DNA from: Alkalibaculum sporogenes
GTDB lineage: Bacteria > Bacillota > Clostridia > Eubacteriales > Alkalibacteraceae
Direction of reading: 5' to 3'
Length of the DNA: 64,000 nt
Assembly (NCBI RefSeq): GCF_009362815.1
Contig: NZ_WHNX01000002.1
Span: 155,752 to 219,751, forward strand
Positions 24,516 to 33,907 of this stretch are shown in pieces. The notes under the pieces were generated by a model, which was given only the letters and a program-made list of their open reading frames with translations, was not told the DNA's origin and searched no databases. Each line of letters begins with the position of its first letter. The stretch's first letter is position 1. The position numbers and the translations under genes were made by a program.

Positions 24516-25424
24516 TTATTGATGGGATTTTCGAATATTATCTCTATATTGAGTAGTTGTCATACCTTCAACTTCACGAAATAATCTAAGGAGTGTTCTA
24601 GATGCAGAAAAACCGACTAAGTTAGCTATTTTCTCTACAGAGTAGTTTGTGTTATACAAATAATCTTTTGCATAATTCAGTCTAAAGATACTTAAAGTCC
24701 TACTAAATGTCGTGCCAAAGCAAGCTTCAAAAACTCTATTAATGTGACGAGGTGAAACGTACATAGCATTTGCAACATCTCGCAGTGTTATATTGCTATT
24801 GTAATTTTTATGCATATACTTTGTTATCTCAATTGCTAAATTAACATTAGATGGAAACTCTACTCTAGATTTAGAATGTTCTGAAGTAGGCATAAGATTT
24901 CTGAAGGTTAATATAATAAATTTAAGGTAAAGACTCCTAAGTATAGATTGCCATCCAAAGCTTCTAATTATAAGTTCGTTATTGATTTGATCTATTATTG
25001 TATGACAATTATATTTATCGTCTATGATATAGTACTGGTTCGTTTTTACATTTGTCAATACCTTTTGCAGTTCAGAAATTTCTAATTCTGACCAAATATT
25101 ATCATCGCAGGTAGAAATACTTTCTATAATGTCAAAAATCATAATAAAGTACTTTCTTTTAACATCAGGTTCATAAACTGTACCATGCCAAGTTCCAGGA
25201 GCTAATAAGAGTAATTGTCCGGCGGGGATGTTTATTTGACTGTCTGAAACATCTATTTTTAAATTTCCTTCAATTGGATAGTAGATTTCTAGAGAATTAT
25301 GAACATGCTTAAATTCAGGAGTTTTATTATCTAGTATCTCTACATGACGAATCAATACTTCAGTGTTTAACATTGGAATCTTTAGTATATATGGTTGGTA
25401 AATATTAGTTGAATTTTCTACCAT
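24516..25424 (-). CDS. AraC-family regulator with N-terminal cupin domain
   Basis: A 302-residue regulator. Residues about 20-110 form a cupin sensing domain (HVHNSLEIYYPIEGNLKIDV, IPAGQLLLLAPGTWHGT). Residues about 200-300 form the double helix-turn-helix of the AraC family (ITLRDVANAMYVSPRHINRVFEA; YSVEKIANLVGFSASRTLLRLFREVEG). Translation starts after GAGGTG. It is divergent from the dehydrogenase-transketolase operon and is the likely substrate-responsive activator of that island; cupin-AraC proteins usually sense the sugar or polyol degraded by the neighbouring genes. Confidence 0.92.
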   Translation of the reverse strand: MVENSTNIYQPYILKIPMLNTEVLIRHVEILDNKTPEFKHVHNSLEIYYPIEGNLKIDVSDSQINIPAGQLLLLAPGTWHGTVYEPDVKRKYFIMIFDIIESISTCDDNIWSELEISELQKVLTNVKTNQYYIIDDKYNCHTIIDQINNELIIRSFGWQSILRSLYLKFIILTFRNLMPTSEHSKSRVEFPSNVNLAIEITKYMHKNYNSNITLRDVANAMYVSPRHINRVFEACFGTTFSRTLSIFRLNYAKDYLYNTNYSVEKIANLVGFSASRTLLRLFREVEGMTTTQYRDNIRKSHQ

Positions 25425-25834
25425 TTTTCAAACACCTCAAAGTGTAAATATTAGACCTAAGATAATGATAACACTAAAGGTACATAGGTTCAATTTAAAT
25501 AATAATATAATATATTATTACAAAACATGTCGTGTATTTACGAATATACAAATTATTCAACAAATTAATTATTATGTGATTTGGATGGACTATCGTAGTT
25601 TATATATGTCCCTCTCAATCATTGTTTAAATAGTGTGTAAAATTTATAATTAATATAAGAGGTGATATTTATAAAATTCACTATTACTATATTTAATTTG
25701 ACGAAAAGGCGATTAGCTACTATAATGCACTCCTTATCTATGGGAAATATACCACCAGAGGAAATTAAATCCAAGAATATGTAAAGAGATGTGTTAACTT
25801 TTTTCATGACTAAAAAAAGGAAGGAGATATATTT
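25425..25834. other. Divergent intergenic region before the dehydrogenase operon
   Basis: AT-rich DNA between araC-type and dehydrogenase genes. It must hold both promoters and the AraC target, but I cannot place direct repeats with confidence. A 40-codon GTG frame (25662-25784) ending RRLATIMHSLSMGNIPPEEI has only a weak ribosome site and is not called as a gene. Confidence 0.4.
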
Positions 25835-26890
25835 ATGAAAGTTGTTGCAGCTATAAAAGTTGGAGACATGAAAGATAATGATATTTCTAAACGAGGTAAA
25901 GTTGGCATAATAGACATGCCAATAAATGCTTTAGGCGACGAGGATGTAAAATTAAAAGTAGCATACTGCGCTATTTGTGGATCTGATCCTCACTTGGTAG
26001 GAGGTATTTTTGGATGGGAAGCGCCATTCGGTTTGGGACATGAAGTATCAGGTGTTATAGTAGAATTGGGAGAGAAAGCGACTAAAAAAGGGTTGAAAGT
26101 TGGCGATAGGGTAGCTGGTAATTTTCTAAAATTCTGTGGCACCTGTTATTACTGCCAAAACGGTCAACAACAATTTTGCGAATATGCTAATGAATCTAAT
26201 CGTCCAGGAATGAGTGAATATATTGTGTGGCACGAATCACAAATTTATAAATTGCCTGATGATGTATCACTAAAAGAGGGGTGTTTATTAGAGCCTATAT
26301 CTATAGCGGTACGTATGATGGATAAAATTAGTCCCAAATTTGGCGGACGTGTCCTCATTTCAGGTGGTGGACCTATTGGACTTCTAGGTTTGCAAGCCGT
26401 GAAAATGTATGGTGCAACTTCACTTACAATAAGTGAACCTATTGCTGAGAGAAGAGATTTAGCTATAAAATATGGTGCAGATTACGCAATTGATCCAATT
26501 ACACAAGATATTGAAAAAGAGTCAATGAAAATTACAAATGGTAGAGGATACGATACAGTTGTTGATTGTTCAGGCTCTGTAAGAGCAGTAGGTGTACTGC
26601 CTAAAATCACAGCAAGAGGTGGTACATTACTGTATGGTGCAATGTATCCAAATGATTATGAAATGCCATTTAACCTATATAAATATTGTTATATGAATGA
26701 ATTAACTGTATCAGGATATTATGTAGCACCTTATGCTTTTCCAAGAGCAATACAAATGCTGACTAAAATGGATTTAAGTGATCTTACAACTAAAATTTAT
26801 AATATAGAGGATGCAGATGAAGCTTTTAAAGCACAACTTACTGGTAAATACCCTAAAATACTAATTAAGTGTAATAAAGATTTAGAATAG
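25835..26890 (+). CDS. Zinc-dependent medium-chain polyol/alcohol dehydrogenase
   Basis: A 351-residue member of the zinc-containing MDR family. The catalytic zinc site is formed by the Cys of YCAICGSDPH and the His/Glu of GLGHE. The structural zinc has all four cysteines in FCGTCYYCQNGQQQFCE. The nucleotide site is SGGGPIGLLGLQA. Relatives include sorbitol, galactitol-phosphate and threonine dehydrogenases. The start follows GGAAGGAGA. As first gene of an operon with a split transketolase and an SDR it probably oxidises a polyol to a ketose; the actual substrate cannot be read from the sequence. Confidence 0.88.
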   Translation: MKVVAAIKVGDMKDNDISKRGKVGIIDMPINALGDEDVKLKVAYCAICGSDPHLVGGIFGWEAPFGLGHEVSGVIVELGEKATKKGLKVGDRVAGNFLKFCGTCYYCQNGQQQFCEYANESNRPGMSEYIVWHESQIYKLPDDVSLKEGCLLEPISIAVRMMDKISPKFGGRVLISGGGPIGLLGLQAVKMYGATSLTISEPIAERRDLAIKYGADYAIDPITQDIEKESMKITNGRGYDTVVDCSGSVRAVGVLPKITARGGTLLYGAMYPNDYEMPFNLYKYCYMNELTVSGYYVAPYAFPRAIQMLTKMDLSDLTTKIYNIEDADEAFKAQLTGKYPKILIKCNKDLE

Positions 26891-26912
26891 ATATAAGGAA
26901 GGTGCAAATATT

Positions 26913-27779
26913 ATGAGTGAAATTAAACTAGAGAGAGTAAAAGAGCTAGATGACAAGTGTTTAAAAATAAGAAAAGATTTATTAAACTTTATCTATCAAA
27001 TCGGTATGGGTCATTTAGGTGGAGAGTTATCTATGGTTGAAATAGCAGTAGCTCTATACTATGAGTATATGAACTTTGATCCTAAAAATATAGAAATGGT
27101 AGATAGAGATAGATTGGTTTTAAGTAAGGCACATTGTAGTGAAACATTGTATACTATTTATTCAGATTTAGGCATATACACAATGGACTATATGGTTGAA
27201 CATTTTGAGTCATTACATACAGCAAAATTTGGTATGCACTGTAACAGAAAATACTGTGAACCAATTGAAGTCTCAACAGGTTCATTAGGACATGGACTTC
27301 CAGTGGCTGTTGGTATGGCACTAGCTGCGAGAAAACAGAAAGCACCTTGGAGAACCTTTGTTATAACAGGTGATGGGGAGCTAGATGAAGGAACAAACTG
27401 GGAAGCTATTATGGCAGCTGGTCATTTTCAACTGGGAAATTTGGTAGCTATAGTTGATAAAAACCAAGTTCAAATGACTGGTACAACAGAAAATGTTATG
27501 AGTCTAGATCCCTTAGCGCCAAAGTTCGAAGCATTTGGATGGGAAGTAATTGAAATAGAAGATGGTAATGATATGCTTCAAGTGTGTGAAGCATTTAAAA
27601 AAATAGGTCCCGCTGAACCTACACTAAGGCAGAAACCTATCTTCATAATTGCCAATACTGTTAAGGGTAAAGGTGTAGATTTTATGGAAGGCAATCCAAA
27701 ATGGCATGGCGGTGGCATTGCAAAAAAACAACTTGATGAAGCATTACAACAAGTCGAGAAGAATAGGATGGTGAGATAA
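26913..27779 (+). CDS. Transketolase, N-terminal (TPP-binding) subunit
   Basis: A 288-residue protein equal to the first third of a full transketolase. It carries IGMGHLGGELSMVEI, the SKAHCSETLY region, the GHGLPVAVGMA segment and the thiamine diphosphate/Mg motif GDGELDEGTNWEA. Two-gene transketolases of this type are known in bacteria and archaea, often inside catabolic clusters instead of the central pentose-phosphate locus. It starts 22 bp after the dehydrogenase gene and is followed after a single base by its partner subunit. Confidence 0.94.
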   Translation: MSEIKLERVKELDDKCLKIRKDLLNFIYQIGMGHLGGELSMVEIAVALYYEYMNFDPKNIEMVDRDRLVLSKAHCSETLYTIYSDLGIYTMDYMVEHFESLHTAKFGMHCNRKYCEPIEVSTGSLGHGLPVAVGMALAARKQKAPWRTFVITGDGELDEGTNWEAIMAAGHFQLGNLVAIVDKNQVQMTGTTENVMSLDPLAPKFEAFGWEVIEIEDGNDMLQVCEAFKKIGPAEPTLRQKPIFIIANTVKGKGVDFMEGNPKWHGGGIAKKQLDEALQQVEKNRMVR

Positions 27780-27780
27780 T

Positions 27781-28749
27781 ATGGCAGTACAAACAACTTT
27801 TGATTTTGATCAGATGTTATCTAGTGCAAAAGAAGCATATGGAGAAGAATTATTAAAAATGGCTGAAGAAGGTTTTGATTTCGTTTTTACATATAGTGAT
27901 AATGTTGCACCTTCTACTGCAGCAGGTAAATTAACTCAAAATTATCCTGAGCGGTGCTTTAACTTTGGAATTGCAGAACCAAATCAGGTTGGTGCATCTG
28001 CAGGGCTTGCTTTAGCTGGAGAAATTGTTTTTGCACAAGTATTTGGACCATTTTTACCACTTCGTGCTGCAGACCAGATTCATACAGATATTGCCTACAA
28101 TGATGTGAATGTACGACTAATAGGAACTCATTCTGGTGTGACAGCTGGTGGCGGACCTACACATAATGATATTGCTGACTTAGCACTTTATCGTGCTATA
28201 CCAAATTTAACAGTTGTAGTTCCAGCAGACGCAGGGCAATGTCGCAAGATAATACGTGCTTCTATGGAATATGATGGTCCTATGATTATTCGTATTGACC
28301 GTGCAGGTTCTCCTAATGTTTACGCTGACGACAATTATGAATTCACAATTGGAAAAGCTATAGAGACTATTGAAGGAACAGATGTTACAATTATTTCAAC
28401 AGGTTCATGTATCTATGAGTGTATGATGGCATCTAAGGAATTACAAAAAGATGGTCTAAGCGTTGGAGTAATAGATATGCATACGATAAAACCATTAGAT
28501 AAAAATGCTATCGTGAAATATTCTAACAAAACAGGAGTTGTCGTAACTGTAGAAGATCATTCTATAAATGGCGGGTTAGGTGGTGCAGTTGCAGAGACTC
28601 TTTGCGAAGCAGGATTCTGTGGGAAATTTAAACGAATAGGAATGCCAGACGAATTTGCAGTATTAGGTGATCCTGATGAAGTATATAAATATTATGGTGT
28701 AGAAAGAGTTGGTATTGCAAAAACCATCAGAAAAATGATGAGCAAATAG
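27781..28749 (+). CDS. Transketolase, C-terminal subunit
   Basis: A 322-residue partner subunit containing the pyrimidine-binding and C-terminal domains (FNFGIAEPNQVGASAGLALAG with the catalytic glutamate region; GTHSGVTAGGGPTHNDIADL; IIRIDRAGSPNVY; TVEDHSINGGLGGAVAE). Together the two products rebuild one transketolase, which moves two-carbon units between ketose and aldose (phosphates). The acceptor and donor in this cluster are unknown; SBPP-type metabolism via the nearby phosphofructokinase is a reasonable possibility. Confidence 0.94.
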   Translation: MAVQTTFDFDQMLSSAKEAYGEELLKMAEEGFDFVFTYSDNVAPSTAAGKLTQNYPERCFNFGIAEPNQVGASAGLALAGEIVFAQVFGPFLPLRAADQIHTDIAYNDVNVRLIGTHSGVTAGGGPTHNDIADLALYRAIPNLTVVVPADAGQCRKIIRASMEYDGPMIIRIDRAGSPNVYADDNYEFTIGKAIETIEGTDVTIISTGSCIYECMMASKELQKDGLSVGVIDMHTIKPLDKNAIVKYSNKTGVVVTVEDHSINGGLGGAVAETLCEAGFCGKFKRIGMPDEFAVLGDPDEVYKYYGVERVGIAKTIRKMMSK

Positions 28750-28764
28750 GGGGAGGAGAGCGAA

Positions 28765-29550
28765 TTGACAGATATATTCGATAATTTTACATTAGATTAC
28801 TTTAGTCTTAAGGGAAAAGTAGCAATTGTAACTGGTGCAAATCAAGGTTTGGGAATGGCCTATGCTGTTGCATTTGCAAAAGCAGGAGCAGACTTGTTTA
28901 TACCACATTTTACAAGTGATATTACGGAAATAAGAGAACTGATTGAAAAAGAAGGAAGAAAGGTTGTCTTTCTCCAAGGTGATTTAACACAAAAGTCACA
29001 CCGTAAAGAAGTAGTGGATACTTGTATGAAAGAGTACGGAAAAATAGATATCCTCGTCAATAATGCAGGTGTAAGTAAATTTGCTGATTTTGAATATTAT
29101 CCCGACGAGGCTTATGATGCTTGTATAGAACTTGATTTAAATGTGGCATACTATTTGTCCCATGAAATTGGGAAAATAATGATTAAACAAAAAAGCGGTA
29201 AAATTATTAACATCGGTTCTGCATTATCTTATACTGCTGATAAGAGTTGTCCTCCATATGTTATTGCAAAACACGGCATTATTGGCTTAACTCGATCTTT
29301 CAGCAATGAATTGGGTCAATACAATATTCAAAGCAATGCGATTTCTCCAGGATTTTTAGCAACAGAAGTAAATGCTGAACTAAGGAAAGATCCTTTATTT
29401 TATAAAAAGATAACAGATAGAATCCCAGCAGGGCGATGGGGAGAGATGGAAGATTTAATGGGTACAATTATATTTTTAGCAAGCAAAGCATCTGATTATA
29501 TAAATGGCTGGAGTATAAGTGTAGATGGAGGATTTACTACTACACTTTGA
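28765..29550 (+). CDS. Short-chain dehydrogenase/reductase
   Basis: A 261-residue classical SDR. The cofactor motif is TGANQGLG (23-30), the NNAG motif is at 99-102, and the catalytic set is Ser152, Tyr165 and Lys169 (YVIAK). The C-terminus INGWSISVDGGFTTTL is typical of gluconate/deoxygluconate-type sugar dehydrogenases (KduD and IdnO relatives). Translation starts at TTG after GGGGGAGGAG. It closes the first catabolic transcript, ahead of a perfect 20-bp terminator stem. Together with the zinc dehydrogenase it provides a second redox step on the sugar or polyol. Confidence 0.9.
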   Translation: MTDIFDNFTLDYFSLKGKVAIVTGANQGLGMAYAVAFAKAGADLFIPHFTSDITEIRELIEKEGRKVVFLQGDLTQKSHRKEVVDTCMKEYGKIDILVNNAGVSKFADFEYYPDEAYDACIELDLNVAYYLSHEIGKIMIKQKSGKIINIGSALSYTADKSCPPYVIAKHGIIGLTRSFSNELGQYNIQSNAISPGFLATEVNAELRKDPLFYKKITDRIPAGRWGEMEDLMGTIIFLASKASDYINGWSISVDGGFTTTL

Positions 29551-29584
29551 TAGTAAACTAGTTTGTATCATATTATAAAAACGG

Positions 29585-29637
29585 AAGTAAAAATACGTTG
29601 ATTACAAGTTAAAACTTTAATCAACGTATTTTTACTT
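29585..29637. terminator. Perfect 20-bp terminator hairpin between SDR and pfkA
   Basis: AAGTAAAAATACGTTGATTA pairs perfectly with TAATCAACGTATTTTTACTT. The TTTTT needed for termination lies within the distal arm. Confidence 0.75.
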
Positions 29638-29697
29638 AATGAAATACTTAAGGCTAATTTGTTATAAATTTGCGAAATTTGAAGAAGGTGAAATTGG

Positions 29698-30648
29698 ATG
29701 AGAATTGGAATTTTAACAAGTGGAGGAGATGCTCCAGGCATGAATGCAGCGATTAGTGCAGTAGTTAAATCCGCAGAGCACAATAACATAGAAGTTTTAG
29801 GAATAAAATACGGATTTCAAGGTTTAGTAAAAGAAGAAGTTATTTCTTTAAATTGTTTCGACGTCGATGGTATATCCCAAAGAGGTGGTACAATACTAAA
29901 AACTGCAAGATGCCAGGAATTTATTAAAGAAGATGGAAAACAAAAGGCAATTAACACATTAAAAAAATACAGAATCAACGGTCTAATTGTTATAGGTGGA
30001 AATGGTTCTTTTGAAGGAGCTAAAGAGCTTGCTAAGTCAGGTATAAAGGTGGTTGGTATACCTGGAACAATCGATAATGACTTAGCTTATACAGACTTTT
30101 GTATAGGTTTTGATACGACTTTAAACACAGTTTTAGAGTGTATTGGAAAGATAAAGGATTCAGATTCATCACATGAAAAGACTACAATTGTCGAAGTAAT
30201 GGGAAGGTACTGTGGCGATTTAGCTCTATACGCTGGTTTAGCAGGAGGAGGAGAGATAATTGCTACTCCTGAAAAGAAGCTAAGTTATGACATTATTTGC
30301 AAAAGGTTAAAGGAAAATGTTGATAAGGGAAAAAAGGATAATGTTATTATTATTACAGAAAAGATGTATGATATTGAAGATCTAAAAGAATACATTGAGG
30401 TCAACCTGAGAATAAGTTTAAGAAGCACAGTTTTGGGATTTGTTCAAAGGGGAGGTAACCCATCAGGTTTTGATAGAGTATTAGCTACTAAAATGGGTGT
30501 TAGAGCTGTTGAGTTATTGAGAGATGGAATTGATAGAAGATTTGTGGGGATTAAAGAAAATAAAATTATCGATATAAATTTTAACGAAATAAATTACCAG
30601 AACATAAGTAGACAAAAGGAATATGATTATTTAGATCAGATATTATAA
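29698..30648 (+). CDS. pfkA: 6-phosphofructokinase (PfkA family) with altered Mg2+-site residue
   Basis: A 316-residue PfkA protein. The motifs are GGDAPGMN (9-16), PGTIDND with the catalytic aspartate, EVMGRYCGD and the C-terminal VQRGGNPSGFDR. The usual GGDGS loop reads GGNGS here: the aspartate that helps bind Mg-ATP (Asp103 in the Geobacillus enzyme) is Asn102. The gene lies between a sugar/polyol operon with split transketolase and glpK, so it may be a cluster-specific enzyme, for example acting on sedoheptulose phosphate, instead of the main glycolytic one. That role is an inference. The start follows AAGGTGA. Confidence 0.9.
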   Translation: MRIGILTSGGDAPGMNAAISAVVKSAEHNNIEVLGIKYGFQGLVKEEVISLNCFDVDGISQRGGTILKTARCQEFIKEDGKQKAINTLKKYRINGLIVIGGNGSFEGAKELAKSGIKVVGIPGTIDNDLAYTDFCIGFDTTLNTVLECIGKIKDSDSSHEKTTIVEVMGRYCGDLALYAGLAGGGEIIATPEKKLSYDIICKRLKENVDKGKKDNVIIITEKMYDIEDLKEYIEVNLRISLRSTVLGFVQRGGNPSGFDRVLATKMGVRAVELLRDGIDRRFVGIKENKIIDINFNEINYQNISRQKEYDYLDQIL

Positions 30649-30725
30649 ACTTACAAATAAAAATATTATGGGTATCTGTTAGAGTTAGTTATACTAGATT
30701 AAATGTACAATAATAATTAAAATCA

Positions 30726-30745
30726 TTATACAAAGTATTGTATAA
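30726..30745. promoter_or_regulatory. Perfect inverted repeat upstream of glpK
   Basis: TTATACAA-AGTA-TTGTATAA, an 8-bp dyad with a 4-bp centre, overlapping a TATAAT hexamer and lying 33 bp before the start codon. The size and position fit a repressor operator; the regulator is not identified. Confidence 0.45.
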
Positions 30746-30759
30746 TAAACTTAATATAA

Positions 30760-32262
<1,503 letters not shown>

Positions 32263-32460
32263 ATGATTCAAAATAAAATATTAAGTTTCATACAAGTTTG
32301 AACACCATAGGGAATTTGTCTAGGAAAGAAGTAATAATAACAAACAAAAAATTAACTATGCATAAGAATCTATAGCAAAATACTGGTATGAATGTTATAA
32401 TTGAAGCTAAATTATAATTATTTCACAGATATATATTTAAAATTAAAATAAGAAAGAACT

Positions 32461-32490
32461 AAGCAGCTTGAATCGCCCTAGCTGCTTTGT
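32461..32490 (+). terminator. Probable terminator between glpK and the MFS gene
   Basis: AAGCAGCT pairs with AGCTGCTT, followed by TGTAATAAT. The T run is poor, so termination may be partial. Confidence 0.45.
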
Positions 32491-32501
32491 AATAATAGGA
32501 G

Positions 32502-33719
32502 TTGGTAGGTATTTTTGGAAAAAAAGCAAGTAGTACTTTATGGACAAAGAATTTTATTTTATTTAGTGGCCTAAATTTATTTTTAAATTTAGGAGTTCAG
32601 TTTTTAATACCGATTTTACCTTTATATGCTATAAGTGTATTAGGTGCTAGTGAATCTCAAGTAGGATATTTGTTAGGTCTATATTCTTTTGCTGCATTAG
32701 CTGCAAGACCATTTGCAGGATACGCATATGATCATTTTGGAAGAAAAAAACCTTTCGTTATTGCTTTAATTGCATTTTCAATATTGTCATTTCTTTATAA
32801 TTTTACAGCTACATTTATTCTTTTAGTTATTCTCAGAGTTATACATGGATTGGCATTTAGCTTTACTACTACTGGAACAGGTGCTATCGTTGGTGATATT
32901 GTACCTTCTGAGAGAAGAGGAGAAGGAATTGGCTATTTTGGAATGACAAATACCTTAGCTATGGCTTTGGGACCTGCAATCGCTTTATCGATTATGGGAA
33001 ATAATAATTATTGGATATTATTTGCACTTTCAGGTTTTTTAGCTATATCAGCTTTTTTGATGTCTAACTTTGTACACTTTCCTAAAATCGAATTGTCATC
33101 TAAACCATTTAATATAAAGACAATTTTTGAGAAAAAAGTATTTTCTGTTGTACTTGTTGTTCTCATGTTTGGTGTAATTAACGGTGGTGTATTATCTTTT
33201 ATAATAATCTACAGTCAAGATATTGGAATAATTAATGGAGGGCTTTTCTTTTTAATTAATTCTATTGGAGTTATAACTATAAGGCTCTTTACAGGTAAGA
33301 TAATGGATATACATGGTCCGAGACCTATGATTATTTTTGGATTTATTATACAAAGTATAGGGCTTGTTTTATTATCAGCAGCAAATGGTATATTTCTTTT
33401 TTTAACTGCAGCTGTTCTTTTAGGAGTTGCTAATGGAACTTTAATGCCAACCCTACAAACAATGGTCATGAATATGGTAGAATCTAATAAAAGAGGAGTA
33501 GCAAATGCAACTTTTTTTGCAGCAATGGATATTGGTGTAGGTGGTGGTTCTATTCTATTAGGTTTGATAGCTGAATTAGCATCTTTTAAAATTATGTATC
33601 TATTTTGTGCAGTTTATCTTGTGATACCTTTGATATACTTCCTTAGCTATGTTTCGAAAGACTATGAGAGGAAAATAGTTGAAATTGATACTACAATCAT
33701 TAATGAAAAGTTTAAGTAG
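32502..33719 (+). CDS. Major facilitator superfamily transporter
   Basis: A 405-residue, 12-helix MFS protein. The loop 2-3 signature is present as GYAYDHFGRKKPF, and a related motif in the second half is TGKIMDIHGPRPM. The N-terminal half contains GTGAIVGDIVPSERRGEGIGYFG, common in drug- and sugar-efflux MFS groups (arabinose-efflux-permease-like). The start is uncertain: the first possible codon after the upstream stop is TTG at 32502, which lies directly next to GGAG with no normal spacing. The substrate is unknown; uptake or efflux linked to the adjacent catabolic genes is possible. Confidence 0.85.
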   Translation: MVGIFGKKASSTLWTKNFILFSGLNLFLNLGVQFLIPILPLYAISVLGASESQVGYLLGLYSFAALAARPFAGYAYDHFGRKKPFVIALIAFSILSFLYNFTATFILLVILRVIHGLAFSFTTTGTGAIVGDIVPSERRGEGIGYFGMTNTLAMALGPAIALSIMGNNNYWILFALSGFLAISAFLMSNFVHFPKIELSSKPFNIKTIFEKKVFSVVLVVLMFGVINGGVLSFIIIYSQDIGIINGGLFFLINSIGVITIRLFTGKIMDIHGPRPMIIFGFIIQSIGLVLLSAANGIFLFLTAAVLLGVANGTLMPTLQTMVMNMVESNKRGVANATFFAAMDIGVGGGSILLGLIAELASFKIMYLFCAVYLVIPLIYFLSYVSKDYERKIVEIDTTIINEKFK

Positions 33720-33790
33720 GTAGATATTGTATATTTATCATCATCAACAACTTGTTAGCATAATAAAAAAAATCATACTAATTATGAGTA

Positions 33791-33832
33791 AAAACAAGCA
33801 TGAATAGCCTTTAGGCTATTCATGCTTGTTTT
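33791..33832. terminator. Bidirectional terminator, perfect 20-bp stem
   Basis: AAAACAAGCATGAATAGCCT pairs with AGGCTATTCATGCTTGTTTT around a two-base centre; it serves the convergent MFS and flavoprotein genes. Confidence 0.85.
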
Positions 33833-33907
33833 ATAAGTTTAAGTTTTTTTAGTGGGGTAATTTAATTACATATTGAGAGTATTTTTTTATAATACGCATA
33901 AATACAA

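Noticed and set aside
25662..25784. A 40-codon GTG frame before the dehydrogenase operon
   Set aside because: The ribosome site is weak, no family is recognisable and the region must hold promoters; not enough support for a gene.
25835..28749. Sulfoquinovose (sulfo-transketolase) pathway because of the split transketolase
   Set aside because: No sulfosugar isomerase, sulfoquinovosidase or sulfolactaldehyde enzyme is present; the neighbours fit polyol oxidation better.
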